Source of the DNA: Monosporascus cannonballus
Taxonomy: Eukaryota > Ascomycota > Sordariomycetes > Xylariales
Reading direction: 5' to 3'
NCBI GenBank assembly: GCA_004154925.1
Contig: QJNS01000708.1
Coordinates: 62,001 to 126,000 of the forward strand
DNA length: 64,000 nt
A program made the translations under genes and the position numbers. Of the stretch, positions 1 to 14,728 are shown piece after piece; the first letter of the stretch is position 1, and the number at the start of each line of letters is the position of its first letter. The notes beneath the pieces were generated by a model. The model was given only the letters and a program-made list of their open reading frames with translations, was not told the origin of the DNA and did no database searches.

Positions 1-368
1 ATAGCATTTGCTGTAAGAAATACCATTATAGAAAATCTGATTTATAGACTTATTTAAACTTTGAAATTCAAAATATATTTTTGCTTAGATAAAAACGTTT
101 TAAATATTTTCTTTTTCGTGATAAAGTTACGGTTTTTAGCTTTATACCTTAGCGTACTAATACAAATTAGAATAATCATTACTTGATTTATAAACTGTTA
201 AATTTATTTTTCAAACCTTTTAACTTTGTCCTAATGTTATATAATACTAAAATATTATATTTTGATAGAAATTTTAATTGAAAAGGAATTACTTCAAATT
301 TAACCATATTACTAAATTAAAATTTACAATACATAACTGTTAAAAGTTTAATTAATTATTAACTTTTA
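1..368. other. AT-rich flank without recognisable feature
   Basis: AT-rich sequence to the left of the first chromovirus. No coding similarity seen. Its last five bases (364-368, TTTTA) are the left target-site duplication of that element. Confidence 0.6.
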
Positions 369-808
369 TGTAACGAGCTATGTGGTTTAACCAACTATTA
401 AACCTTAGTCGTACGGGTTTATGTAAGGAGAAGTATCGTAAGAATCTAAGCAATAAATATAATAATCGTATCACATTTCTTAATACTAAAAGTGCGAAAA
501 CGTATTATAAACAATTAATATTAATAAATATTACAAACTAAAATTATCTAAATTATGGAATTAGTAAGCTTATATATCCTATTCTTATTAGCTGGATTAT
601 CACCCGTGAATTGGTAATCCGGCTTACTGGTTTATTACCAGTAAGTTGGTGATTCGGCTTACTGGTTCACCACTAGTAAGTTGGTGATCCGGCTTACTGG
701 CTTACCACCAATAAATTGGTAATCCATTACGTAACCTGCCTTACCGCGCATTTGTGGTTGGATTATAATAAACCGTTTCTAAAGGCCGTAGCTTATTAAA
801 TTATGATA
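369..808 (-). repeat. 3' LTR of chromovirus copy 1 (440 bp)
   Basis: Begins TGTAACGAG on the plus strand and ends in TTATGATA, the RIP-altered form of TCATGACA in the partner LTR. It is 70 bp longer than the partner because it carries two extra 35-bp units (see 611-715). Confidence 0.9.
611..715. repeat. Three tandem 35-bp units inside the LTR
   Basis: Units at 611-645, 646-680 and 681-715 each start TTGGTRATYCGGCTTACTGG and are exactly 35 bp; a partial fourth begins at 716. The other LTR of the same element has one unit only (6,971-7,005). The repeat lies in the U3 part of the LTR, so copy number could have changed promoter spacing. Confidence 0.9.
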
Positions 809-3800
809 TAATCTTCCTTTTTACAAATTTTGCCCTTAAGATTTTCTTTTTTTTTTGGGTAAACTTTTGCATTCGTTTAACTTATCTTCCGATATATTTA
901 AACGTCGTTTTCATAAATTCGAATAACAACTTACTTTAGCTAATTTAATTAAATTCGAAAGTTTTAACGTAATACCTTATTTGTTTTGCTTTGTTCGACA
1001 ATTTAATTACCAAATAATGAACGGGGTTTCTCGTTATAAGGAATATGTTTATTAAGGACGTTTGTATAACGGAATAAAAATCTCTATTTCCATAATTAAT
1101 CGTTATATCGCAAAATCGAAAAAATTAAAAAAAAAGCTAACGGCCGAAAAATATTTATCTAAAGCTTTTGCGCGTTTTTCTCGTATACGTTATTAACGTT
1201 AATATTATTAATCCTAAAATACAAAACTTATTAATCTTACCCTTTAATCCTTAGACAATTTTAATAATTTTGCGTAATTGAAATTAAAATTTATAATCGA
1301 AATACAGGCCTTAAGTAAAGTAAATATTATTAATTAAAATACGGTAAATTAAAAACTTCGCTTTTTAAATCTTATAAATTAAAATGTTATTATTTTGGGT
1401 AATTCCGTTATTACTGATAAATTCTTTTTCAATAAACGTTAGGCGCCAGTAAAATTTTTAGCGGGTTCCCAGATATTTTCGGAATCCGAATACTTTTTCC
1501 ACTTAATCAGGTATCAGGTAAGTCCGTTTTGTTTTCGTATATCGAAAATCTTTTCCATTTTATATACTTGTTCGTTTTTTATCTCCGTATCGTTTTATGC
1601 TATATACACTTTGATTATATCTGCTGTTAATTCGAATAAAAAATATGAAAAATTAGATAAATTTTAACTTTTAGTAAAAACTCTAATTAATAATTATTTT
1701 CTAAGATTTTCTGGGCTATTTTATATAGACCGATATATTTGAAATCGAAATTTTTACTAGGTAGTTTTGTTTAAATATTTTTTATAACGAGGAAAACCAT
1801 TTTCCTTTTTCGAAAATTAATATTTTTAACCTTTTCTAATTATAATATTTGCTCATTTAATTCGGTATAAATTCTAATTTTAATTTTATTTCTTCATGCA
1901 ATTATTATAATTATTTTAACGGAAAAACTATTTAATATTAATTAAACCGTTATCGTATGTCTTTTTGTAAACTTTTAAAATAAAATCAAAATTTGCGTTC
2001 GTAAATATTATTTTAATGCTTTTATGATAACTGGTATTATAGGCTAATCAAGCAATTAATAATTTTAACCTAATTATTTTATTCATATTTAATATAGCAT
2101 TATAAACGAATTTTTCACGTTTAATTTATTTATTTTATTTATTTATCTATTTAAGCTTTAAATACGTTAAATAATTTATAATTCAGGCCGATATATATTA
2201 TAAGACCTTGTTAAAACCTAAATACGAATATCGATTTTCTGTTTAATATAATTTTTATTAGTAATTTATATATGCTAAAAATATATTTTAAAAAAATATA
2301 TGCTAATTATTCGGCGTTTATATTTTCATAATATGGTATAAAAATAGAAAAGTTTCGTGAATTGATTGACGATTACGAAAATGCTGTCGAAATATATTTC
2401 CGTAATTAGGTCCTTTAAAATAAAAAGTTTGGTAATAAAATTAAATATAATTAAATACCATAATTATTTTAAGATTAATAATAACTGTAATTTTTTATAT
2501 AGCTTATATTGTTATGCTTTTGTTTTAACGTAAACATCGTATTGCCGTATAATTTTCTACACGGTTAATTTTATTTTAACAAAAGAATATATACGTTAAA
2601 GTTGCTTTAAAAATTTATAAATTCCTAGATATTCGTATATTTTCCGTATTAAATTCTTTTGGTATTTCTTTAAAATTCATATTTTATCCATTTTTTAATC
2701 TTTTAAAAAACTGTTATTATATTATTTAATTTTCTAATGCATATCGAAAATATTACCCGAATTATCATAATTTATCATAAGCCTAAATATCTTTCTATAA
2801 TAATATCAAAAATTATATAATTAACTTTAATTAATTTTTCTTTAAGGTTTAATTACCTGTTTAAAATATTTATTTTGCCGTTTTTTAAATCTTTTTTATA
2901 AATAATAACGAAATCAAAATTCGCTAATTTTTTTTGCATATTTTAATTATCGTTTTGTAAATTCCTTAGTGGTAATAAATCGGGTAAAATTTTAATAATC
3001 CGTATAAACCTTAACCTAATGCAAATTTTCTTTTAAGAAGTACCTAAATTCCTAAAATACTATAACAATAGCTATAAATTCCTTATCTGGAATACCGTAA
3101 TTAAATTTGGTTCGTTTTAACTTATACGAAAAAAACATAATAGGATATAATTTACCTTAATTATCTTATTATCCGATCATTACGTTCAACGCGTAATTCA
3201 AAATATCGGTTTTTAATTTAATAAGGCGGTTTATATCGTACATAATTAATATTAGCTTATTTGTAATCGTATTCTTAATATTCTAAAATGCCTTTTTCGT
3301 ATTTAACGTTTATTTAAATTCTTTTTTTTTTCGTAACGTTTATTAAAGGTATAATTATTCTGCTAAAATTTCGAATAAACTTCTTATAATAATTAACCAA
3401 TCCAAAAATACCGATACCTCCTTAATTATCGTTAACATTTGCTATTTTATAATTATAGCAATTTTTGGAGATTTATCTTAATATATCTTAAAGTAATAAT
3501 ATATCTTAAATATTTTACTTTTTATATATAAAATCAATTCCTTTCTGCGTTAATAAATAAATTTACGTCCTATAATATTTAAAGAACTTTATAAATGTAT
3601 TTTACATATATTTTTTTTATTTTTAAAAAAATAAAATGTCGTCAAGAAAACAAACGACAAAAATAATAAGATATTTTCGTAATACGTAATTAACTATTTG
3701 CTAAAAAATTCTTAATACGTTCGTAAATTTTATTAATATAATTAAATACTTAAGTAATTTGTATTTCGTCCTAAAAATTATTTTTTATTTGTATCCTTTT

Positions 3801-6728
3801 TTAATCCTAATAAGGTTATATCTCTTTTTAAAATCAAAATTTATAAATTACTTAATTCCATAAAATGAGTTTTTTCTTTCCGTAATTAAGGATAATAATA
3901 TTTAATTTTTAATAATAATATCATTAAATTATTAATAATTAATTATAAGGCGCAATGTTTTATTCTTTTTAAGAACAGAAAATATCGGGTATTTTATTAA
4001 TAATTTTAAAAATCGAATTTATTTTTTATAGCCGATTTTCTAGATATTTTTTAAAAGTACGTAATTCGTTTTCGTTAAGGTTATAAATAAGGTAAAACTT
4101 TGTCGAAAATGTTTCCTTAAAAATTATTTTATAGTCTTATTTATTATGTTTTAATAATTTTATATTAAGTTTTTTTCTGAAAAATTACTTATATCTATAG
4201 TATTATAATAATATATTAATTAAATCTTTTAACTTTTAAGGCTGTTATTCTTATTATTTTAAATCGTTATTAAATTACTTTAATTTTGTTTTAATAATAA
4301 TAATAATACGTCGTATTCTTTTTAATACCCGTTTTTTTATATTTTATTTTTTTAAGTAATAAGGTTTTTGTCGTATCCTTATATCTATATTTATCGCTAT
4401 TATCGATTAAATATTAAGATTTTAATTTTTTTTCTTATTTACTAATAAAGTATAAGGCAAACCTTATCGGGCCAATTTTTTTATTAATGAAAATTCCGTA
4501 TTAGTATATCTATAGTAATTCTAAGATCATATCGTAATTTCCGTATAAAACGATATCGAAATTAATTATTTAATATTATCCTTTAACAAAAATCTGAAAA
4601 TCATTAATTTCGCATATTACTTTTTCGTAATCGTAAACGAATTCCTAATTTTCGGCATTCGTTATTATACAAGGTTTTAACTTATATCTCTATAATAATC
4701 TAAGCTTATTAACCATATCTGATATAATATAATTCCCGCCCAAAGCTCCGTAATCTATTATTGCGGTATACCAATATATTCCGATTTATATATCCAAAAT
4801 AATAACGTCGTTAACGTTTCCTATCGTCGCATTTAAAGCCTTTTTCGGAAATTCTCTCTAACTCCTTTAAATCTCGTTATTTTACAACTTTTTATAAATA
4901 ACCTTTTTCTTTTAATTCCTATTCGAATTTATCGAACTTTATTTATATTTTTTCGTTTAACGTGTTAAATTATTATATCTGTTATTATTGCCAGCGTACT
5001 ATTCTTTCAAATCGTATTAAATATTCCTAATTCTTTTATAATTTTTGTTCTTAATAAATAAATTGTTTTTTATGTTTATAACTATTTCCCATCATACGTT
5101 ATTTTAATTTTTATTTTAAAGATTTTCTATAAACTAACGTATTTTTTCTTTAATCACCTTTTTTAGAGATTTATAATAAATATTAATTAAAAATAACATT
5201 CCGTAATAACTTTTTAATAGGATCTTTTTACCGTCCGTTAAATTAATTTTTTTATTTAATAATTATATTATTTATAATAACAGAAAAAATCTTCCTATAG
5301 GTATTACTTTTTTTCGGGCCAGCTGTCCGCTTCGGCCAGCTACTGGATATCTCTTAGGGCTATGGTTTAAAAATATTAATACCATTACTTATCGTCTTTA
5401 TTATTTCCGGTACGGTTTGGAAAATCGAATCCTTCATAATACATACCGATAATTCGTTCGTAAATATATTACTTCTATTTTTTGTAATCGGGATATTTTC
5501 GTCGTCGACAATATATGGCATATATTCTGCAGTATCGATCAAATGTTTCGGAACAAATTTTTTCTATCTAATTCTGGTATTCGCATAATTACGCCTATAA
5601 TGGTTTTTGCTATACTTGCGATACCTATTAAGCCAGCTTTCTGGCTTTTCGTATTTTTCGTCAAATTGTTTATTATAATAATCCCTATTAAATTTCTTAT
5701 TATAAGCCTAATACGTACTTGGCTTGGATTACGTTAATAATCTTATTATCATTTCCTTAATTATTTCTAAATTATTTTTCCAATATAAAGGTTTAATTAT
5801 CATATTATAACTTTTTAAGCTTTTTGCATTTATAAATTTTATATTCCATTTTGCCATAATTAAAACATTTAATCTAATTCTAATTTTATTTATAAGTAAC
5901 GCCGAATTCCATAAATCCTAATACCATTCCGTAAAAAATAAAAAAAAACATCTTATTTTTTTCCCCTAATTATATTTGTTATAATCCAACCGTAAAATGT
6001 ATTATCCTTTTTTTAACGTTTTTTAAACTGTCGATTATTGATTTTAATTACCTTTATAATATACCGGTCTAAGGCAATTAATCGTTTAATCGGAATAATT
6101 CTATCTTTTATATTATCTTGTAACTCTTTATAAAATATATTAATAAAAACGTTGGCCTTATTATTTCCCTATCCCGCCTTAACTATAAAACTTTTAAAAA
6201 TTACGGAATACTTAAACGCAAATCCTTTTTATCGGAATTGCAAAAATTATTAGGCCGTAAATCGTTTTTTATCCGGATTACCGAAATTATGGCGCATTTT
6301 ATTTTCGAAAGTAATATAAAGTAAAAAAGTCTTATTAATAAAACTTTCCTTATCTATTTTCCCCATTTTTAGAATATTTTTCATAATAAGCTTAAACCAA
6401 TTAACGGCATTTCTTATTAGGCATATTCCTATTATTAAAACCTGATCCGCCGGATCGCTAAGGTTTAAAAATTAAAAATAAATTCGTATTTAAATTAAAA
6501 AAGTTTAAGGGTTACCTTTTCCATTATAAGGCTTCAGCTTCTTTGGTTTTATGCGGACGAAAAAAATTTAGGCAAATAACGTAACCCTAATTTGTCGGAC
6601 TTTTTTTTTAATTTCCGAATTTAAGCCTAAAGCTGCTAAATAAAGGTTTTCTAAATGCTGGTCGATATTTTAACAGTATTAAATATTGTTCAAAATCTAA
6701 CGGTATTATTAAATAAAAGCTTATAACG

Positions 6729-7098
6729 TATAACGAACTATATAGTTTAATTAATTATGAAACCTTAATCGTACGGATTTATATTAGCAAAAATATCGTA
6801 AAAATATATTTAATAAATATAATAATTATATTATATCTTTTAATACTAAAAATACAAAAACGTATTATAAACGATTAATATTAAGAAATATTATAAGCTA
6901 AAGTTATTTAAATTATGGAATTAATAAATATATATATCTTATTCCTATTAACTGGATTATTACCCGTAAATTGGTAATCGGGCTTACTGGCTTACCACCA
7001 GAGAGTTGGTAATCCATCACGTGACCTGCCCTACCGCGCATTTGTGGTTAGATCATAACAGATCTTTTCTGGAGGCCGTGGCTCGTTAGGTCATGACA
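6729..7098 (-). repeat. 5' LTR of chromovirus copy 1 (370 bp)
   Basis: Starts TATAACGAA (RIP form of TGTAACGAG) and ends TCATGACA; followed by the TTTTA duplication at 7,099-7,103. The part around 7,000-7,090 kept unusually high GC, with CACGTGACC and CGCGCATTTG still readable. Confidence 0.9.
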
Positions 7099-8417
7099 TT
7101 TTAATTGTACGGATTTATATTAACAAGATTATCATAAAAGGTTAAATAATAAAATATGTTAATTACGTTTCGTAATATCAGTGATATCTTAATTAATAAG
7201 TTGTTATTACAAGTTAATATTATATAAATAATGCATTTTATAAATATGTATATTATAATTTTAGCTTAAAATATATAAACATGTTAAACCATTAAATTTC
7301 TTAAGCTTTTTAATCCCTTTATACCGCTTAACGAGCTTAAAGCGCTAAAGCTTTTAAAAGCCCTAAACTTATTACGTTATTCGCATCCGTATAGAGTTTA
7401 CCATTTCTTGTTTCGATCGCCTTTAGCCGCGCCAAGCCTATCAAATTGTAATATATATAAACATTTTTGACTATTAAAGTAAAAAGTAAAACTAATACTG
7501 CTATGATGAAATTTTAAAAATAAGCGATCGTAACGACCTTATAATTATAATAATATAACTACCGGTTATATTATATCATACCGGTCTTTTTTAATCTGTT
7601 TTATATAGAAAAAGCTGGTTTAATATTTTTTATAGTGGTTCAAGTTATCGTTATTACGTTACAACGATAACAACGTTAAAGTCACTTAAATTCGAAACCC
7701 CTTTATAGTTATCATCTAATAACTATAACTTGTATAAATAAAAACATAAATAGTAGGATTTCTGCTATACTAAATTACTTTTAAATAGCTTATATCAAAA
7801 TAATATACACAATAACTACGTTATTATAATTATAAAAGTATTTCGAATTAATCGTGAATACTAATTAAAAGTTTTACCTTTTTAATATTTTAGTTAAGTT
7901 AGCACCGATATTAAAGGTTCATATATGGTTAACAAGCTTATTCAAAACTTTATATAAATAACGTTTTTAAACTTTTTAATTATTTTTTTGGAATTTTAAA
8001 AGAGGATTTTAAGAAATTAGTATTAAACAATTCTAAGTTAGGTTAAAAATGTAATGTAATTTTAGATCTTATTTTAACCGTATTTATAGTTTTGTAGGCT
8101 TTTTTAATTAAGTTAGCATGGTACGAAAATTTACAGCTTTTTTTAAAGCTTAGCTGTAGCGTTGCCGCAGACAAAGTTATAACGTCGAAAATAGGGCCTG
8201 ATTTTAATGAAGCAAAATGCAAGATAGATCTGAGTTTAAGCCTTGCATTACTAAAAGCAGGCTCTATTTTAGCGGCTGTAGCTGCGTCGCAGAGGCAGCT
8301 ATAACCAAGATGTTATAGCTGCTCTATACCATTACGCCACTAGGGCAAAAGATCGGTGGAATGATCGCAATTGTAGCAATTATCCTGGTGCTTACAGCTG
8401 TATAAAAGCTTTTACTA
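7099..8417. other. AT-rich spacer between chromovirus copies 1 and 2
   Basis: No coding remnant recognised. It contains a less degraded stretch at about 7,300-7,450 that I cannot assign, and a foldback repeat at 8,154-8,320 described separately. Confidence 0.5.
8154..8320. repeat. Foldback (inverted-repeat) element, MITE-like
   Basis: Two arms, 8,188-8,223 (AAAATAGGGCCTGATTTTAA...) and 8,242-8,270, are imperfect reverse complements separated by an 18-bp loop. Weaker complementarity extends outward to about 8,154 and 8,305. Next to it is a 9-bp perfect stem, AGCTATAAC (8,298-8,306) with GTTATAGCT (8,312-8,320). A related, less mutated sequence with GGGCCTGATTTTAGTAAGGC lies at 57,133-57,152 in the GC-balanced part, so this is a dispersed family. 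No target duplication could be fixed. Confidence 0.5.
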
Positions 8418-8785
8418 TGACGACTAGGGAGTTAACCAACTATTAAACCTTAATTGTCCGGGTTTAGGTTAACAGAATTATTGTAAAAATTTAAGTAATA
8501 AACATAGTAACTAATTACGTATCGTAATATCCAAAATATCTTAAATAACGAAATAATATTATAAACAATGATTATTTAAATTATGGAAATAAAACACGAA
8601 TATATTCTACGTCGAATAATGAGTTCTTTAATAAGTTTTAAAACTATTATAAATTTAGTTCTATTTAATGCCATTAATGCTTTATAGATTTACTTGCATT
8701 TTAACGTTAAACAATCCAAATTATATAACTTTCGCGTACAAGTCCCACCGTTCTTTTACGATCGGTTTTAATATAAAATATATTA
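8418..8785 (-). repeat. 3' LTR of chromovirus copy 2
   Basis: Starts TGACGACTAG; ends before the polypyrimidine run CTCTCTTTTTC at 8,789. The first part aligns with the R-U5 part of copies 1 and 3; the rest (U3) does not resemble theirs. Confidence 0.75.
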
Positions 8786-11700
8786 CGATCTCTCTTTTTC
8801 TAAGATTTCTACTCTGGAAAATTTATCTTTGGTAAATCTTATTTCATTATAGCAAATCGTATTTTTAACAGTAAATTTAGTAATCGTTGTATATAAAGAA
8901 AACCTAAATTTTTAATTATTTATATTATGAAATTGAGATTTAAAATAATATCGTCATTCCCGTATTTAAAAATCATACGAAATATTAAATAATTAAAAAT
9001 ATCCGTAGTTATAACGAATATATTAAAAGCCGTCGTTATTACGATACTTTCGACGTTCTTGTCGATGCTTTACATTATGCTAAAAATCATTATTTCAACC
9101 ACAGAGGGAATATTACTAAAAATTCCTTTTGCGATTTTAATAAAAGATAAAAATAGATTTAACACGCAAATAAGACAATATTAACGAAATTATTCATGAG
9201 CTTTTTCGTTTATATCACCAGAAAAGGTTTGTGAAAATGAATTAAAACTATTAACTGAAGACTTTAATCTATAAACGAATTAAAAAAATATAAAAATATA
9301 AAATCGAAATTATTATAACCGCCTTATTTATTAACCTTTTTAACTAATTTATCTCGAAAAACCTTAATGAAAAAGCCATTATCGACGGTCTCCACGTTAT
9401 TAGTAAGAATTTCTCAATAAACGCCAAGAATTTATAAGACTTTTGACAGACTTCTAGATATTTTTAGAATCCGTATAACTTTTTATTTAATCAAATATCG
9501 GATAAATTCATTCTTTGTTCCAACCTTAAAATCTTTCTTGATTTTAATAAGGCTTCTTTTTTAATTTCTATATTTTCATATCTCGTCTAAAACTCCATAA
9601 TATTTATTATTAACTTAAATAAGAAAATATAAAGAAGAAAGAAATTATAGTTTTTAACAAATAATTTAAATAATATTTTTGTTTTAATATTTTCTTAGTA
9701 TTTTAATATAAATCGAGAGACTTAAAACTGAGCTCTTTATTATATATTTTATTTAGAATATATTATAGCTAAGTAAATTAATTTTTTAAAGTTAATTCTT
9801 TTAAGCTTATTTGGTTATAATATTTATTTATTTATTTATGTACGAGTTCTATTTTTATTTTTATTTCTTAACATAATTACTCCAAATATTAAACGCAAAT
9901 ATTATTTTTTCGTTAATAAATTCCCTACGTATATGGTTTTATATAATAAATTTAAAATTAAAATTCAAACTTTTTAAATTTATGTTGATATTTTGATAAT
10001 AATTAATATTATATATTAATTAAGTAAAACATAGGTTTTTCACTTAATTATGTTACTTACAATTAATATAATATTTTACATATATCTTTAAGATTTAATT
10101 TAACCGTTCCGTTTATCAAGGTATTTATAGTTTAGATATGGTAAATAATTTATATTTTAAATGAATATATTTTTACAAAATTGTAAAAACTTTAAAATAT
10201 ATATTATTTCTTTATTCAATGTAGACTTAAAAAATAATTCGCAAATATTAAAAATACCTTTGAAATAATATACATTATTCATTTGATGATAATAAATCTT
10301 TTAATAAAATAAAAAAATAAAAAAGAATTTATAAATTTGTCGATAATTATGAAAATACTATTGTAACTTATTTTTATTATACAATGTTTAAATGAAAGAA
10401 ACTTTATAAGTAAATTAATAATAATTGTAATATTCGATAATTCTTGTATTATTCCATTGTGAGTTTAGTATAATATTTATATTAATATCTTACTTTTCAA
10501 GTTGTTGTTGTAATTTTGAACAAATAATAAATATGTTAAAATCGTTTAAAAGCGTTATAAAAACTTCAATGCATATATAATTAGTATTTATATATATAAT
10601 ATATTAAATGTATTTAGTAGGTTTTAAAAATATATAGCCCTCTTAACTTCTTAATATGTATTATATAATATATGTTATATCATCGCATATTATGGTAAAT
10701 ATAAGTATTTATAAAATTTAATACTTTATTTAAAATATTTATTTTGCCATTTGTAAAACTTTTGTTATAAATCATACCGCCATTAAAATTCGTTATTTTT
10801 TAAGTATTCCATTTATCATTTCGTAAGGTTGTTAATCGTAATATAACAAATAAATTCTTATTGATTTATATGAATCTTGATGTAATAAAAATATTTTTTT
10901 AAAAAAATATCCCATTTTTCGAAAAGAAGCATTAATAATTTCAAATTTTTAATTTGTAATAATATAATTAAAATCGGTTCTATTTAATGTGTATAAAAAT
11001 GTAGTAAAATATTACTGATTTTAATTATATACAACGTCTTGAATTATATATAATTAATACTCATATGTTAATAGTTCTATTCTTGAATTTGTAAAAGACT
11101 TTTATTATTGGTAATATTTATTTTAATTTTTTCATGAAGTTAATTAAAAATATAATAATTTTGTTAACATTTCGAATAAATCTTCTTTAACAATTAGCAA
11201 ATTTGCAAAACACTTATAATGTTTAATTGTAATAACCGTTTATTATTTCATAATTTTAATATCTTGTAAATATTTTATTCGATATTCTTAAACCTAATAT
11301 TTCCGAGATTATATATTAGTTTTACTGATTATAAAACTATAAAAACCTGAGAAAAATATTTTATATATATTTCTTTCGCTTTCGTATAAATAGAAATATA
11401 TTTGAAATAATGTATAATAACAACATTAAGATATTTATGTAATAAATAATTTATCATATATTTAAGAATTATTAGCACATTTCTAAATCCTATTAATATA
11501 ACTAAATATTTAAATAATTCGCATGTTAACTTCAATATTTCATTTTATTTATATTGCCTTAATTTTAAAAAAATTATATTTATTTTTAAAATTTAATATT
11601 ACCAACTATTTATTTTTATAAAATCAGACTTTTATTTCAATTATTAAAAATAATAATACTTAATCCTTATTAATAATATCGCGTAATTACTTATAATTAA

Positions 11701-12063
11701 TGACAAATCGTAATTTTCTATTTTTCAATATATAAAAAGTATAATGTATTTTAACAATAATTTCGAAAATTAATTTTATTTCTTTTGTAACCGATTTTCT
11801 AAATATCCTTTGAAAATACATAAGTGGTTTTTATGAAAATTATAAATAACGTAAAACATCCTAAATAAGCCTCTTTTTTTAAAAGAACTAGCTTATAATT
11901 TTATTTTCTATATCTTAATAATTTTATATTAAGCTTTTCTTAAATATATATATATATATATATAATATTACAATAATATATTAATTAGGTTTTCTATTTT
12001 TCAAGATTATTCTTTTAAATAGTTATTTAATTGCTTAAAATTTAATAACAATACTAATAATAC

Positions 12064-12069
<6 letters not shown>

Positions 12070-12153
<84 letters not shown>

Positions 12154-12182
12154 GAACAATAATAATAATAATAATAATAATA
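12070..12182. repeat. (AAT)n microsatellite inside chromovirus copy 2
   Basis: Almost pure AAT trinucleotides, interrupted once by CAAGAACAAT (12,151-12,160). The same internal site in copy 1 (about 4,285-4,306) and copy 3 (36,596-36,622) has only about five to nine units, so this copy has expanded. Confidence 0.9.
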
Positions 12183-14728
12183 TATCGCATTCTTTTATAT
12201 AGTTTTTTTATTAGGTACTGAAATATTTATAGTATATTTATATCTTTCTTCTTCGTTATCTTTAATTTAATACTAAAATCTTAATTCTTTTTTTTGTTTG
12301 TCGAAAAGATATAAAACACACCTTACTCAGCCAGTTTTATTATTAATCAAAATTCCGTACTAATATATCCATAATTATTCTAAAATTATAAGGTAATTCT
12401 CAAATAAAACCATATCAAAATTTACTATTTAATATGGTACTTGGATAAAAAATTTCTAAATAATTAATTTTGAATTTAATTTTTTTTCTTATCATATATA
12501 ACAGCCTAATCTTCGGCATTTATAACTGTATATAGTTTTAACTTATATTTCTATTATAACTTAAGCTTATTAATTATATTCCGTATAATATACTTTTTAG
12601 CTAAAGTTTTATAATTCATTACTATCGTATATTAAACCATTCGGATTCGTATTTTTAAAATAATATAGTTATTAACGGCTTTTATAATTTTATTTGAAGC
12701 ACGTTTTAAGAATTCTTTTTTAATTCTTTAAGATTTCGCTATTCTGCAGGTTTTTTATAAATAAACTGTTTTTTATTTTTCTTTCGAATTTGTAATATCG
12801 TGCCTATATTTTTATATATAATACTTTAAATTACTACGGTCAATATTCCTATCAGCGTATTTAACTTTCAAATTATATTAATTATTTTTAAATTTGATAT
12901 AAGTCTTTTGGTTATTAAATAATTAATTTGTATATTTGTTAGATAACATCATATTATATTATTTCGTTAACGCTTCTTTTATACTTTTTCGAACTGATAT
13001 ATAATTTCTTATTTTAATATCTTCTTTTTCTGGATTGTAATAAATATTAATTAAAAACACAGTTCCTTATAAATCTTTTAATAATATATCTTTAGTATAT
13101 GTTAATCAAATGTTTTCGCAAAATAATATTTATATGACTTGTAAAAGTAAAAACGGTTTTTTTACGAGTAGTATTTTCTTTTTCACTAACTTTATAAAAC
13201 TGCTTATTTATTAATATCGTTTTAAAATATAATAATTCAGAAATATCGATATTACCATTTATCTATTTTATTACTTCCAGTTTAATCAAAAATGTTAAAT
13301 TGTTTCTTATATATATTTAATATAAAGTAAAAAATAAAATTGTTTTTATTTGGTATATGCTGGATATTTTCGTTATCCATAATATACGGCGAATATCCTG
13401 TCATGTCGGTCGGGAACTTCAAGTTAAATAATCTCCGTCCATCCTTAATATTCGTTTAATTATTCTTTTAAAGCGTTTTATTATATTTTAAATATATTTT
13501 AAGCCAGCCTTGTAGACTTTTGCATTTCGTATTAAATTTCTTATTAAAATGGCCTGTATTTGTATTACGCCTATATTATATGAATAAGATTAATACTATT
13601 TTTTAAAAGTATTCTTAAATCTTTTTTTCCGTATAAATATCTATATATTCTATTATGGCTTTTTAAATTTTCAATATTTATAAGCCTTACATCTTATTTT
13701 AATGTAATTGAAATCTTTAACTTAAATTGAATTTCGTTTTAAGAAATACTAAATTTTATAAATTCTAGCATAATATTATAAATATTATTATTATACCAAA
13801 CAATATTAATGTTAAGTATATATCGAAATTTATTATTATATTTATATTTAACAGTTCTTTTAAGCTAGATATAGTATTTTTTATCAATTTGAATTATTAT
13901 AACGATATAATTCGATAAAAACATAAATTGATTAATTTTTTTTTAAAAAACTTGCTTCTGGATTTCGTTTCTTTAATCGTCGGAAGATTTAAATATTAAT
14001 ACTATTTACATGCAATTTAATTTGGAAGTTAATTGAACGAAGGTACTTTTGTAATTAAATATTAATCCTTTTTGACGTAATTATTGACTTTATATTTCAG
14101 ATTTTATTTTTTCATTTATTATTTTTAAAGCTTTTATTATTATCCTTTGAAATTCTTCGTAATTCTTATATATTTATATTGTACTAATCTTTTCTTTTTT
14201 AATAAGCTAATATATCTTTTTATAATAAATATAAACCGTACAACCGCATTGCTAATAAATAGTTTTATTACAAATCTTATTGAAAAGATAAACTTAATAA
14301 GTAAAATAAAAACATGCCTAAGATATATTCTATATGATAGTAAAAGTAATTAGAATTTTATAAAATATTATAAAATAATTTAAGATTAAAGTGTAATACA
14401 ATATCTTCTAGCTATTCAATACAATTTAATTAAATATTTTAATTTACTTTAATAAATTTTTCAACGTTTCAAATTTTAGCTTTACCTTTAAATTTTCGTA
14501 CGCCTCTTAAAATAATCCGATAAGGTTAACGTTTTTTTAGGATAAGCAAAACGTACGTTTAAAAAATCCAATCATTAAAGGATCCCTTTATTAATTAAAC
14601 GAAATGTATTTTTCTTTTAAACATATATTTTTAAAGAAAATTGCTATAAATGAACTGTTAATTTATAAATATAATATCGATAATTAGAGTTAAAATTTAA
14701 TAATATTATTCAATAAACACTTATAATA

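Larger units (their letters stand above)
369..7098 (-). mobile_element. Ty3/Gypsy chromovirus copy 1, full length, RIP-inactivated
   Basis: A complete 6.73-kb LTR retrotransposon lying on the minus strand. LTRs are at 369-808 (3' LTR) and 6,729-7,098 (5' LTR). The flanking 5-bp duplication TTTTA is perfect (364-368 and 7,099-7,103). The internal region is 5.92 kb, a normal size for gag-pol. A short surviving reading frame at 5,360-5,542 on the minus strand matches, nearly residue for residue, the translation of copy 3 at 35,365-35,527. At about 1,445-1,580 on the minus strand a chromodomain can be read, with YLIKWKKY and NIWEPAKN. The polypurine tract sits just inside the 3' LTR (809-822 in complement). 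Many stops and frame breaks make it non-functional. A tRNA-type primer site was not recognised. Confidence 0.9.

Noticed and set aside
611..725. CRISPR-like array from the regularly spaced 35-bp repeats
   Set aside because: The units are contiguous tandem repeats without spacers, inside a retrotransposon LTR of a eukaryote.
8786..8800. tRNA-type primer-binding sites in the three chromoviruses
   Set aside because: The sequence after each 5' LTR (CGTTATAAG-like) does not begin TGG, and a convincing pairing with the own LTR was not found, so no priming mode is claimed.
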